Assembly (NCBI GenBank): GCA_047528285.1
Contig: CP180022.1
Location: 992,001 to 1,056,000 of the forward strand
Origin: G047528285 sp047528285
GTDB taxonomy: Bacteria > Pseudomonadota > Gammaproteobacteria > Enterobacterales > Enterobacteriaceae
Length of the DNA stretch: 64,000 nt
Direction: 5' to 3'
The position numbers and the translations under genes are program-made. Below the pieces are notes generated by a model. It had not been told where the DNA came from and made no database searches. It saw only the letters and a program-made list of their open reading frames with translations. The first letter of the stretch is position 1. Each line of letters opens with the position of its first letter. Positions 54,955 through 64,000 of the stretch are shown piece after piece.

Positions 54955-55881
54955 ATGATTGTTCTTACAGGTGGGGCTGGCTTTATTGGCAGTAATATCA
55001 TCAAGGCGCTGAATCAAAGTGGTTATAACGATATTTTGGTGGTGGATAATCTGAAAAACGGTACTAAGTTTTTTAACTTGGTGGATTTAAATATCACTGA
55101 TTATATGGATAAAGCAGATTTTATCGCCGGCGTTCTTGCAGGCGATGATTTCGGTGAAATTGATGCAGTATTTCATGAAGGGGCTTGCTCTTCTACTACT
55201 AAGTGGGATGGCAGGTACATGATGAATAATAACTATCAATACTCTAAAAAACTCCTGCACTACTGTATGGAACGTACTATTCCCTTTCTTTACGCGTCTT
55301 CCGCGGCAATTTACGGTAATCAAACAGGAAACCTTTTTGAAACATGGAAGTATGAACAACCATTAAATATTTATGGTTATTCAAAATTTTTGTTTGATCA
55401 GTATGTGCATGCTTTGTTGCCGCAGGCCAAGTCGCAAATTTGCGGTTTTCGCTATTTCAATGTTTATGGTCCTCACGAAGGGCATAAATGTGACATGGCA
55501 AGTATAGTGTTCCATTTAAATAATCAAATCAATGCGGGGGAAAACCCAAAATTGTTTATGGGTAGCGAAAGATTTAAACGCGATTTTATTTATGTCGGTG
55601 ATGTAGCTGCTGTTAATCTTTGGTTTTGGAAGAACAGTGTTTCGGGAATTTTTGACTGCGGGACTGGCCAGGCAATATCTTTCAAAATTGTAGCAGATAT
55701 TGTGCTGAAGTATCATAAAAAATGGCAATTGGAATATATTCCATTTCCAAAAAAACTTAAAGGGTGCTATCAGGTTTATACCCAAGCAGATTTAACACAG
55801 TTACATAATGCTGGTTACAATAAACCTTTTAAAATCATCCACGATGGAGTTGCAGAATATTTACATTGGTTAAATCAATAA
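54955..55881 (+). CDS. hldD: ADP-L-glycero-D-manno-heptose-6-epimerase
   Basis: HldD (RfaD) inverts C6 of ADP-D-glycero-D-manno-heptose, giving the donor for the LPS inner core. It is a 308-residue short-chain dehydrogenase-type epimerase: nucleotide-binding TGGAGFIGSNI at the N-terminus, VFHEGACSSTT, SSAAIYGNQTG with the catalytic Ser, and the YGYSK motif with catalytic Tyr and Lys. FRYFNVYGPHEGHK is also intact. Ribosome-binding site AAGGATAAATA. It is followed by waaF 38 bases later, the classical hldD-waaF-waaC order, so the first two genes are probably co-transcribed. Confidence 0.97.
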   Translation: MIVLTGGAGFIGSNIIKALNQSGYNDILVVDNLKNGTKFFNLVDLNITDYMDKADFIAGVLAGDDFGEIDAVFHEGACSSTTKWDGRYMMNNNYQYSKKLLHYCMERTIPFLYASSAAIYGNQTGNLFETWKYEQPLNIYGYSKFLFDQYVHALLPQAKSQICGFRYFNVYGPHEGHKCDMASIVFHLNNQINAGENPKLFMGSERFKRDFIYVGDVAAVNLWFWKNSVSGIFDCGTGQAISFKIVADIVLKYHKKWQLEYIPFPKKLKGCYQVYTQADLTQLHNAGYNKPFKIIHDGVAEYLHWLNQ

Positions 55882-55919
55882 TTTTTAATATTTTTTAAAG
55901 TAAAAAATAGAGTTATGAT

Positions 55920-56954
55920 ATGAAAATACTGGTGATTGCCCCATCTTGGATTGGGGATATTATGATGTCACATAGTCTATATCATCTCCTAACGAAGCGT
56001 TATTCCGCTGTGAAGATTGATGTCATAGCCCCCCCCTGGTGTTGCCCTTTGGTTAGTCGTATGCCAGAGATTAACCAGGTGTTAACGATGCCGTTCGACC
56101 ACGGTGAACTAAAATTTGGTGAGCGCCGACGGTTGGGCCACTTGCTGCGCCAAAGAAGATACCAGCAGGCATTGGTACTTCCTAACTCGTTCAAATCGGC
56201 GCTGGTGCCGTTTTTTGCCGATATTCCGCATCGAGTCGGATGGAAGGGAGAAATTCGGTATGGTCTTCTTAACGATATTCGTAGGTTAAATAAGCAAGCC
56301 TTCCCATTGATGGTGCAGCGCTATGCTGCTTTGGCTTTCGATCGTCAAACGATGCGAAGTGCCGCTGATTTACCTAACCCATTGCCCTGGCCGAGTCTGA
56401 CGGTCAGCATAACAGATATGCAAGAAGCCTTGGATATATTTTTGCCAGACCGCGCTCGCCCGCTGATTGGATTTTGTCCAGGTGCTGGATTCGGTCTAGC
56501 TAAACGCTGGCCTCATTATCATTATGCTACATTGGCTAAGTCACTTATTTGCCAGGGATATCAGATAGTGCTATTTGGTTCGAGTAAGGATCAAGCAACT
56601 GGTGAAACGATCTGTGCAGTTCTTTCAGCGGATGATCGACAACATTGTTACAACTTGATCGGAAAGACTTCTATAGAGCAAGCGGTAAGGCTGATTGTCG
56701 CCTGTCGGGGTATTGTTAGTAATGATACGGGTCTCATGCATATCGCTAGTGCGCTGAGTCGTCCTCTAGTAGCCTTGTACGGACCCAGTAGCCCAGATTT
56801 TACCCCTCCGCTTTTTAAGAAGGTACAGGTTATCCGCTTAATAAGCGGTTACTATAAAATATCTAAAGGTGATGAAAAACAAGGATATCATAAGAGCTTG
56901 ATTGCGATCCAACCTGCTCAGGTGCTGAGTAAACTGGAGATGTTATTGTCCTAG
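55920..56954 (+). CDS. waaF: ADP-heptose:LPS heptosyltransferase II
   Basis: WaaF (RfaF) adds the second heptose to the LPS inner core at the cytoplasmic face of the inner membrane. The 344-residue GT9 protein (E. coli 348) starts MKILVIAPSWIGDIMMSHSL and has GFCPGAGFGLAKRWPHYHYA, a region around the ADP-heptose site, and SNDTGLMHIASAL, the donor-binding loop. A C8 run at 56029-56036 codes for the APPW segment. The ribosome-binding site is weak. It sits directly after hldD. Confidence 0.96.
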   Translation: MKILVIAPSWIGDIMMSHSLYHLLTKRYSAVKIDVIAPPWCCPLVSRMPEINQVLTMPFDHGELKFGERRRLGHLLRQRRYQQALVLPNSFKSALVPFFADIPHRVGWKGEIRYGLLNDIRRLNKQAFPLMVQRYAALAFDRQTMRSAADLPNPLPWPSLTVSITDMQEALDIFLPDRARPLIGFCPGAGFGLAKRWPHYHYATLAKSLICQGYQIVLFGSSKDQATGETICAVLSADDRQHCYNLIGKTSIEQAVRLIVACRGIVSNDTGLMHIASALSRPLVALYGPSSPDFTPPLFKKVQVIRLISGYYKISKGDEKQGYHKSLIAIQPAQVLSKLEMLLS

Positions 56955-57705
56955 TTACTTTTTTCATAGTGCTTGTCCTGTTTTTGTGGGGTTGAGATGT
57001 GTAACTTCTCGAATGTGTTTGGGTACTCCTAATATTTTTTAGTTATTGAACGATTTTTTATAGATTTGATCAGATTTAGTGGATCTATCATCCAGAGATA
57101 GTTTATATCTCTAAAGAAGAAAAAATCGGCAACTCCTCCTTTTGTCGAATTATTTTTATTTGAAATATGATTTTAATGAATTCATGATGGAATAGATCGT
57201 TATCGTTCTTGGTTATAAAATAGGCTTATCGAGAGTTTCTTACACATTGTTTGCAAGCTACTAACCTTGAAGGAGTAAAGTTAGCGAAGTTGTAATTAAT
57301 AAAATAAGAAACAAGTTCTTTTTGATAAGCATTTTACTCTATCTGCTGATTAGCATCTTCAGTGTCCCTATTAGGGATGGTAGTTTGATTTTGTAAGTTA
57401 CACATCTTGTCGTTTATTTTGAAATTCAAGGCCTGATAAATCAGAGGCAAAAGTTTTCCAAAGTTTACTATAACGTGGACTGTAAAGGCTGCTTAAATGG
57501 TATAGATTTTGTCTATATTCGAAGCCTTAAAATAAATCAGGAAAATTATACAAGTCGGTTCAATCATGCTGGCAAGACGTATTTGCGATATTTTATTTGT
57601 TATGATGCCTATGAAGAGGGAGATATTTTATACCACTTCATTTATCAGACAGCATATAAATGCTTATAGCTTAATTTCATTCTCCTCATACACGAGGAAA
57701 AAGTA
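56955..57705. other. 750-bp spacer between waaF and waaC
   Basis: In E. coli these genes are nearly adjacent. Here the spacer holds a 64-codon open frame (57475-57669, beginning with GTG) of no known family, and otherwise AT-rich sequence. It may be debris of an insertion; no IS903 block was seen in it. Confidence 0.4.
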
Positions 57706-58683
57706 ATGCAGGTTCTAATTATCAAAACATCTTCGATGGGCGATGTTTTGCAAACTTTACCGGCGTTGACTGATGCTGTAAATGCATTGCCTGGGATCTC
57801 TTTTGACTGGGTAGTTGAGGAGGATTTTGTCCAAATTCCCACTTGGCATCCAGCGGTTCGACGCGTAATTTCTGTGGCTATTCGACGCTGGCGTAAAAAC
57901 TGGTTCGATAAGAGTTCTCGGCAAGAGCGTTGGAATTTTAAATGGCAATTACAGCTAGAGCATTACGGGGCTATTATCGATGCGCAGGGTTTAATAAAAA
58001 GTGCTGTACTTATCACTCGGATAGCGCGTGGCAAAAAACACGGGTTGGATTACAAAAGTGCACGTGAACCTTGCGCTAGCTTTTTTTACCATCAGCGGCA
58101 CAACGTAGGAAAAGAACAGCACGCAATAGAGCGAATTCGTCAGCTATTTGCTGTTAGCTTGGACTACCCTCTATCCGCCGATACACTTGGAGATTATGCT
58201 ATTTCAGGTCATTTTACCCCCCCACAAGGCGATAAAGCCTATCTGATCTTTCTGCATGCGACGACTCGTCCAGAAAAACACTGGCCAGAAGCCTATTGGC
58301 GTGCATTAATCCATCTTGCTAGTGATGCCGGCTATCGGATAAAGTTACTTTGGGGGGTAGAGTATGAGCACCTTCGCGCTCGACGTCTTGCTAAAGGATT
58401 TGATGCAGCGGAAGTGCTGGCGCCATTAACACTGGCGGAAGTTGCAGCTCAGTTGGTAGGGGCGACAGCGGCCGTATCAGTGGATACTGGTCTGGGTCAT
58501 TTGGCTGCTGCCATCAATTGTCCGAAGCTAACGCTGTACGGTCCTACAGATCCAAGGCTTATTGGTAGTTATGGAAACAACCAGCAGATATTGCGCGCGA
58601 AGGACGGCAAGATGGAGAGTATTTCTCCGGAATGCGTTTGGCGGAGATTAAAATTAATGCTGTCATTAAGTGGACTAAGATAG
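57706..58683 (+). CDS. waaC: LPS heptosyltransferase I
   Basis: WaaC (RfaC) adds the first heptose to Kdo2-lipid A. The 325-residue GT9 protein (E. coli about 319) starts MQVLIIKTSSMGDVLQTLPA and keeps DAQGLIKSA, the acceptor-side loop with the likely catalytic Asp. It also keeps LHATTRPEKHWPE and SVDTGLGHLAAAI in the donor-binding domain. A C7 run lies at 58217-58223. A GAGGAAAAAGTA ribosome-binding site precedes the start. waaL, next in E. coli, is not recognisable, suggesting LPS limited to a heptose inner core. Confidence 0.96.
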   Translation: MQVLIIKTSSMGDVLQTLPALTDAVNALPGISFDWVVEEDFVQIPTWHPAVRRVISVAIRRWRKNWFDKSSRQERWNFKWQLQLEHYGAIIDAQGLIKSAVLITRIARGKKHGLDYKSAREPCASFFYHQRHNVGKEQHAIERIRQLFAVSLDYPLSADTLGDYAISGHFTPPQGDKAYLIFLHATTRPEKHWPEAYWRALIHLASDAGYRIKLLWGVEYEHLRARRLAKGFDAAEVLAPLTLAEVAAQLVGATAAVSVDTGLGHLAAAINCPKLTLYGPTDPRLIGSYGNNQQILRAKDGKMESISPECVWRRLKLMLSLSGLR

Positions 58684-61374
58684 CGTCGTATCATGAATTA
58701 TCTGTTTATCTTTCTTTTGATGTTTTTGATAAGTTTCTATTAAAATAGTTTAGTCTAAAATAGAAAAATCTGGTTATCTAGACAAATAAATTAGTAATTT
58801 TATCGATATAATTTCGCTGTGTACTATTTATAGACTGTTGACGCACGGTTAAGTTTTTGATAGAGCTTTGATAATATGCTAATAAAATTTCTGTATATCA
58901 TTAAAAACTACAAGCAAAATTTTCTTTTTCTTCTAGTTATACATGAATTTCTGTTGATATGTGTGTATGCTATTTTTTTCTTGCTGCCTTTTTCTGCAAA
59001 AATTCGGATTAATAGATTTTTAACGCCTATAGAAGATATTTCTTCCATGCGGTTATTTTAATTCTTCTGATTTTTTTGGAGATCTTGCGTAAGTATTGCT
59101 AATTTTCAAAAACTGATTCTAATTTTGTAGCTCCTCCCTGACATATTTCTGAAATCATAAATGTTGGCGTCAACATTCTTTCTTAATAATATAAAATTAA
59201 CTTTAAAACGCAATCTTTTTGTCTTTAGAGAATTGGGAAATATCATCTAGCTGTTTTGGCGTGTCAGTTTTGAATTTCGATTTGTTAAATTAATTATTAT
59301 AGATATGACTGTTATATATTTCTTATAATAAATATATTTTTATTTCTTTTTCTTTAATGCCTACTCTTTTTTCTTTATAAGTGATTTTTAGTTCTAGCTA
59401 CCTGATGCTAGTAATGTAGATTTAGTTAAGATGAGGAAATATTCCATGGCGTTATATTTTATATTATAATTTACAATTATTTACATCGATTATTTATTTT
59501 TACGAAACGACTTTTTGTAATAATTTGTAATCATAGTTAATTATATTATGATCAAATTTGTATTAAGGGTGATAGTTTTTGTTTTTTTTATTATTCAGTT
59601 ATTTGATATTACATTTCGTAAAATTCATTTTGATAAAAATAATCCAGGAGCCGGAAAATTCTAAGTGGTATATATGGTTTTTTACCACTAAATATATTTA
59701 CTTGTGACTATATACAAGCCAAATTTTATTAGCTTCGCCTGGTCTGTTATCAAGATATTTTATCATAATTTCAGGAACTTATTACTAAATATTTCTGTAT
59801 TAGATTCGAGATATTTTTTAATCTTGGCATAAATAAAACCTAATTATTGTTATAATATTTATATGATCTACTTAATTAATTTTGACAAAGGATACAGTCT
59901 ATAAAAAAAGAGATCATAACTTAGGTTGATTGAGTCGATCTTTTCTACCTTTTGTAAAAGGTATGAGGGAAAAGATTGATATTCTCTTTCTTGATTGCAG
60001 AAAGTTTTATGAAATACGATGGAGCAATCACTTGATATCAATCGCCAAAAATTATCTTTGATATGGTAATGAATAGTTACGGTTTAGGTATATTGAATAG
60101 GTGATACTGTTTTAGTAAAATTAAAATAAAACAATTTGTAGATAGCAATAGCATCTAATGTTGAAGTCTTTAAATTGTTGGATTAATGATTTCTAATTTT
60201 AAAAGAAGGGACATTGCTACGGTAGTATTTAGAGATTAATTTATTACAATATTTGTAGCAGAACGTAACTGATTGCTTTTTTCGTCGCATCCATACAGAG
60301 TGGTATTATAATTGATAACATTATTCATAAGTGCTGAAAGATGAAGTGATGTCTATTGATGTAATTATGTAGAAGTATATGTAGTTTTTTTAAAACAGGA
60401 GTGTAAATCTGTTAGATTCTAAAAATAGGAAGGAAGCAATGAGCATTATAAGTTTAGATGTATTGAAAGAGTCTGAGTTGGCAGATTTCACTGTGTAAGT
60501 TGTTAAATATGTTTTGTATCTCTGTAGTTTTTTGTAAAGCGAAATCTTAAGATAATACAAAGATTGATTGAGTGAATTCTATAGCTAATTTTATATTTCG
60601 CACTCTTCTGTGCATAACGGAATCTATTATAATTCCATATAATAATAGCATCATGATATGCTGCAGGATTTTATAATTGTTAGATAAAAATGGTTAGAAA
60701 ATTAAAGAAAATTGTGATGGTTTGCCTGTTTGCGCATGCTGTTAACTATTTTAAATCTAAAGCTTAAAAATAAGGGATAATTGGAATCATATCATTTTCA
60801 ATCTCATAAATTTTTGTTAAATACAGCTTCTATTGATTTATCAGAAATATATTAAAATTTAATAAACCTAAAGTATATCAGATACAACAAAGTAAAAGAT
60901 TACTAATCTAATATGCATGTCATTTGAAAATAAAACAGCATTAGCATGTAATAAAGGGACCATACTAGTAGTAAACTAAGTGGTTTAAGGGGGAAGTAAA
61001 GACGGATGGTAAACGTCGTCGAAATAGCCGATGTTATGTCAATATGTTATAATTAACAGAGAAAAATATGTGAGCGGGTTATCATGCCATCTGAAAATCA
61101 GCAGCGTATGTGAATATTTAATCTAAATTTTATAACGCTGCCTATCCGGAATTACACGCGATTAATAATCTTTATTAAAGATAATTTCTACCGGTTCAGC
61201 GGTATTATAAAAGAATATCTATTAAATAAACATTTTCTATAGCATATAGTGGGTTAAACTAAGGCTATTAGTATATCTATGCTTCATATAATCAAAAAAT
61301 CAATCGTTTTTGATTATATATAGGAAGTATTTTTCAGGGTGTCTTTTAATTTCTTAAAATTAGCATGGGTTGTG
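58684..61374. other. 2.7-kb eroded region between waaC and metG
   Basis: A 61-codon frame at 58876-59061 with a long hydrophobic stretch could be the start of a decayed membrane gene such as an O-antigen ligase, but the similarity is too weak to call. An 18-codon frame at 60439-60498 has a strong AGGAAGGAAGC ribosome-binding site and looks like the preserved start of a lost gene. The rest is featureless. Confidence 0.4.
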
Positions 61375-63054
61375 TTAGTCCCCCACCTTTTGGTTGTTCC
61401 TGATTTCTGAGCAGAGGGATTCCTCGATAAGAGCTTCAACATTCCTAAATTCAATGCGCTTGAACAGTATCTTGAAAGAATTAATACGATGTGAGAGCAT
61501 CGGTGCGGAAATAGTTTCCCAGGTTAGTGTTGTCGAGAGAAAGGCTTCAGTTCTCTCTGCTAGAGATGGGAGAATCGGTTTTAAATAGATCATTAATATC
61601 CGGAATAGCTGAATACCCATCGAACAAATAGATTGTAAATCCCTCCCCCGCCCATTCTGTTTGGCTACTACCCACGGTGCTTGTTCATCTACATAGCGAT
61701 TGGCTAAATCCGTCAGGGCCATAATTTCGCGGATTGCGCGGCTGGTTTCACGCTTATTGTACGCTTCCTCAATTGATGGCGCTGCTTTAACGAAAATTGC
61801 ATATAGCGCCGGATCAGCCAAAGAATCCGACAGCTGGCCGTTAGAGTATTTATTGATAAATCCGAGATTACGTGAAGCAAGATTGACTATTTTATTAACA
61901 ATGTCGGCGTTGACACGATGGACAAAATCTTTCAGATTTAGATCTATGTCGTCAATGCGTGATGACAGTTTAGCAGCATAGTAATAACGTAGGCAGTCAG
62001 GATCGAGGTGTGCCAAATAAGTGCTTGCTTTAATAAAGGTGCCGCGTGATTTAGACATTTTTGCGCCATTGACGATTAAATGTCCATGAACAAATAAATT
62101 TGTTGGTTTGCGGAAGTGACTGCCTTCCAGAATTGCCGGCCAGCAAAGGCTGTGAAAATGGATGATGTCTTTTCCGATAAAATGATAAAGATCGGTTTTA
62201 GAATCTACATCCCAGAATTCATCAAATTGGATATCGTTACGCTTTTTGCAAAGATTCTTAAAGGCGCTCATATAGCCTATAGGTGCATCCAGCCATACAT
62301 AGAAGTATTTTTTTTCTGCATCCGGAACTTCAAAGCCAAAATAAGGCGCATCTCGGGAGATGTCCCATTGCTGTAGTCCTAAATCAAACCATTCCTGTAT
62401 CTTATTGGTTACTTGTTCTTGTAGCGGTCCGGAGTGCGTCCAAGAAAATAACATATCTCTAAAATTGGGTAAATCGAAGAAGAAGTGTTCTGATTTCCTC
62501 ATGATCGGCTTGGCGCCTGATATCGCCGATTTTGGATTGATAAGATCTGTCGGATTATAGGTGGTTCCACAGATCTCGCAGTTATCACCGTACTGATCGG
62601 GAGAGTGGCATTTTGGACACTGTCCTTTTACGAAACGATCGGGTAAAAACATGCTCTTTTCTGGATCAAAGAGCTGTGAAATACTCCGAGACTGAATAAA
62701 GCCATTTTTTTTCAGTCGATGATAAATTAGTATGGATAATTGACGATTTTCCTCACTGTGAGTTGAGTGGTAGTTATCATGGTTTATGTGAAAGCCGGCA
62801 AAATCTCTCTGATGCTCCATGTGCATTTTGTTTATCATGTTTTCTGGCGTAATTCCTAATTGCTGTGCTTTAAGCATAATTGGTGTGCCGTGAGCGTCAT
62901 CGGCACAAATGAAATAAACTTCATTGCCGCGCATGCGCTGATAACGAACCCAAATATCTGCCTGTATATGCTCGAGCATATGCCCAAGGTGAATTGGACC
63001 ATTAGCGTAAGGTAAAGCACAGGTTACTAATATTTTTTTTGCGACTTGAGTCAT
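61375..63054 (-). CDS. metG: methionyl-tRNA synthetase, lacking the C-terminal dimerisation domain
   Basis: MetG charges tRNA-Met. The 559-residue protein starts QVAKKILVTCALPYANGPIH and has the HLGH signature, a zinc knuckle with CPKC and CEIC, FFFDLPNF, the KMSKS motif in NGAKMSKSRGTFIK, and the anticodon-binding helical domain to about residue 540. E. coli MetG has 677 residues; the missing part is the C-terminal Trbp111-like domain responsible for dimerisation. The truncated E. coli core (about 551 residues) is known to be an active monomer, so this protein is probably functional. No remnant of the lost domain was recognised downstream. The ribosome-binding site is weak. Confidence 0.96.
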   Translation of the reverse strand: MTQVAKKILVTCALPYANGPIHLGHMLEHIQADIWVRYQRMRGNEVYFICADDAHGTPIMLKAQQLGITPENMINKMHMEHQRDFAGFHINHDNYHSTHSEENRQLSILIYHRLKKNGFIQSRSISQLFDPEKSMFLPDRFVKGQCPKCHSPDQYGDNCEICGTTYNPTDLINPKSAISGAKPIMRKSEHFFFDLPNFRDMLFSWTHSGPLQEQVTNKIQEWFDLGLQQWDISRDAPYFGFEVPDAEKKYFYVWLDAPIGYMSAFKNLCKKRNDIQFDEFWDVDSKTDLYHFIGKDIIHFHSLCWPAILEGSHFRKPTNLFVHGHLIVNGAKMSKSRGTFIKASTYLAHLDPDCLRYYYAAKLSSRIDDIDLNLKDFVHRVNADIVNKIVNLASRNLGFINKYSNGQLSDSLADPALYAIFVKAAPSIEEAYNKRETSRAIREIMALTDLANRYVDEQAPWVVAKQNGRGRDLQSICSMGIQLFRILMIYLKPILPSLAERTEAFLSTTLTWETISAPMLSHRINSFKILFKRIEFRNVEALIEESLCSEIRNNQKVGD

Positions 63055-63868
63055 GGTAGTAATTTATTTTTATTAGTGTCACAAGAATATTTAATGATAT
63101 CTGATAGTGATGTCTTATGTAAAGAAACAGATAGGTATCTGTTGTCGGCAAATTTTCCGTCTTTGTGAGAGTTATTTTGAATAAATCAAAATTGGTAATA
63201 AATATATTTATGGCATAAATAATTATTATAAGGTGTGTATGGTGATTAAAATTTTGTTGATAAAATGTCTTATATATTATTTAATGATCTTAGAATTAAT
63301 TGCCACTAATTTAAAAATAAGAATCATTGACGATAAATAATCGTATGAGCAAGAAATGTGATATTTTTATATATAAGTTTAAATTATTCTTCTTTATTCA
63401 CTGAGGCTCGTCTCTGGCGGTATGCATGTGCTATTAAAGGATATTTACTAATGTGATTCGTATCGGCTCATAATGGCCTAGAGAATAGCATGTTTATAAC
63501 CCCTGTTATCATTTATTAAGAAAAATTAATGATAAGTTATAAAACTTGGATAGTATTTTAAATACTTATGGAAAGCCGTTAGTTTTATAAATAATATTTA
63601 ATGCTAATAATAAGCATTATTATGCTAAATGGTTTGATATATGTGATGGTAAAGATTGGAACGATACTTGCATGAGTGAATAGTAGAGTTTGACGCGTGC
63701 TGCTTGTATCTAATGGGGCTTTAAACTAAAATTTTTAATTTCTGTTTTTGTATATTGTTTTTTAGAGGTGAGGTCAAATTATTTTGAATAACTTAAATTG
63801 ATTTGCATGGAGTTTTACTCGGTACTTTTGTTGGAAAAGTGACTTCTGTATGTGCGTCAGGTTTGCTT
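63055..63868. other. AT-rich region upstream of metG; mrp not found
   Basis: In E. coli mrp is divergent from metG. No Mrp P-loop or other motif is readable. Nothing else is seen. Confidence 0.5.
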
Positions 63869-64000
63869 TTATGTCAATAATACATTTTCTACTGTATCAA
63901 CAATTACCTGCGTTAGTGGATCAATTTCAATATTGACGCTATCGCTAAGTTGCTTTTTGCCCAGCGTAGTTTTTTGCAATGTTTCAGGTATTAAATGTAC
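63869..64000 (-). CDS. ribE: riboflavin synthase alpha chain, C-terminal part
   Basis: The minus strand reads HLIPETLQKTTLGKKQL, then SVNIEIDPLTQVIVDTVENV and a stop at 63869-63871. This is the end of the second lumazine-binding domain of riboflavin synthase (E. coli ribE, formerly ribC), which makes riboflavin by dismutation of two 6,7-dimethyl-8-ribityllumazine molecules. About 43 residues are visible; the start lies beyond the window. It ends four residues after VENV, shorter than the E. coli tail. Riboflavin synthesis is often kept by nutritional symbionts. Confidence 0.92.
   Translation of the reverse strand, partial: VHLIPETLQKTTLGKKQLSDSVNIEIDPLTQVIVDTVENVLLT

Noticed and set aside
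58876..59061. Hydrophobic 61-codon frame as waaL
   Set aside because: Position suits waaL, but no motif of the O-antigen ligase family is visible and the frame is far too short.
1..64000. tRNA, rRNA, 4.5S RNA or CRISPR arrays
   Set aside because: I looked for T-arm-like GTTCRANYC patterns, the conserved 4.5S core and evenly spaced direct repeats on both strands and found none convincing; a covariance-model scan could still find a divergent tRNA.

Overview
The window looks like a chromosome segment of a host-restricted gammaproteobacterial endosymbiont of the Enterobacterales, at an intermediate stage of genome reduction. Every recognisable protein is a close relative of its Escherichia coli / Sodalis / Serratia counterpart. 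The genes are separated by long, very AT-rich stretches in which decayed genes and insertion sequences can still be read in broken frames. About 25 protein-coding genes fill somewhat less than half of the 64 kb. I saw no rRNA, tRNA or CRISPR. The species cannot be fixed from sequence alone; a Sodalis-allied or Serratia symbiotica-like insect symbiont is my best guess.

Layout. 1-1112 (-): rplI (partial), rpsR, priB, rpsF operon. 3844-4971 (-): dapE. 5980-10570 (+): clpP, clpX, lon. 13923-16403 (+): mrcB (PBP1b). 18032-18709 (+): a DUF2076-type protein, then two small membrane-protein ORFs of unknown kind (19331-19868). 20496-21478 (+): dusA, broken by a one-base shift in a T9 run. 24331-24942 (+): lolA. 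27909-30477 (+): lolB-ispE-prs. 32500-35644 (+): remnants of the ybeZ-ybeY-corC-lnt operon, with ybeY and lnt intact and ybeZ and corC decayed. 37930-41227 (-): ung and srmB. 44580-47200 (-): pykA with a decayed hexR upstream. 50725-51375 (+): nth. 52986-53792 (-): xthA with a clear intrinsic terminator. 54955-58683 (+): hldD, waaF, waaC. 61375-63054 (-): metG. 63869-64000 (-): end of ribE.

Function. The retained set covers translation (ribosomal proteins, MetG, YbeY, SrmB), protein quality control (ClpXP, Lon), envelope building (PBP1b, DapE for meso-diaminopimelate/lysine, LolA/LolB and Lnt for lipoproteins, HldD/WaaF/WaaC for inner-core LPS heptoses), central metabolism (PykA, Prs, IspE, RibE) and base-excision repair (Ung, Nth, XthA). 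This is typical of a symbiont that keeps a Gram-negative envelope and may supply nutrients.

Main new observation. Much of the apparent gene desert is the remains of one IS903-group (IS5 family) element: eight decayed copies, four or more with recognisable terminal inverted repeats, in both orientations. One copy ends exactly inside the 3' end of srmB and appears to supply its stop codon. I found no convincing undescribed defence or biosynthetic system. The best candidates for something unknown are the small-ORF pair at 19.3-19.9 kb and long C/G homopolymers inside conserved genes.
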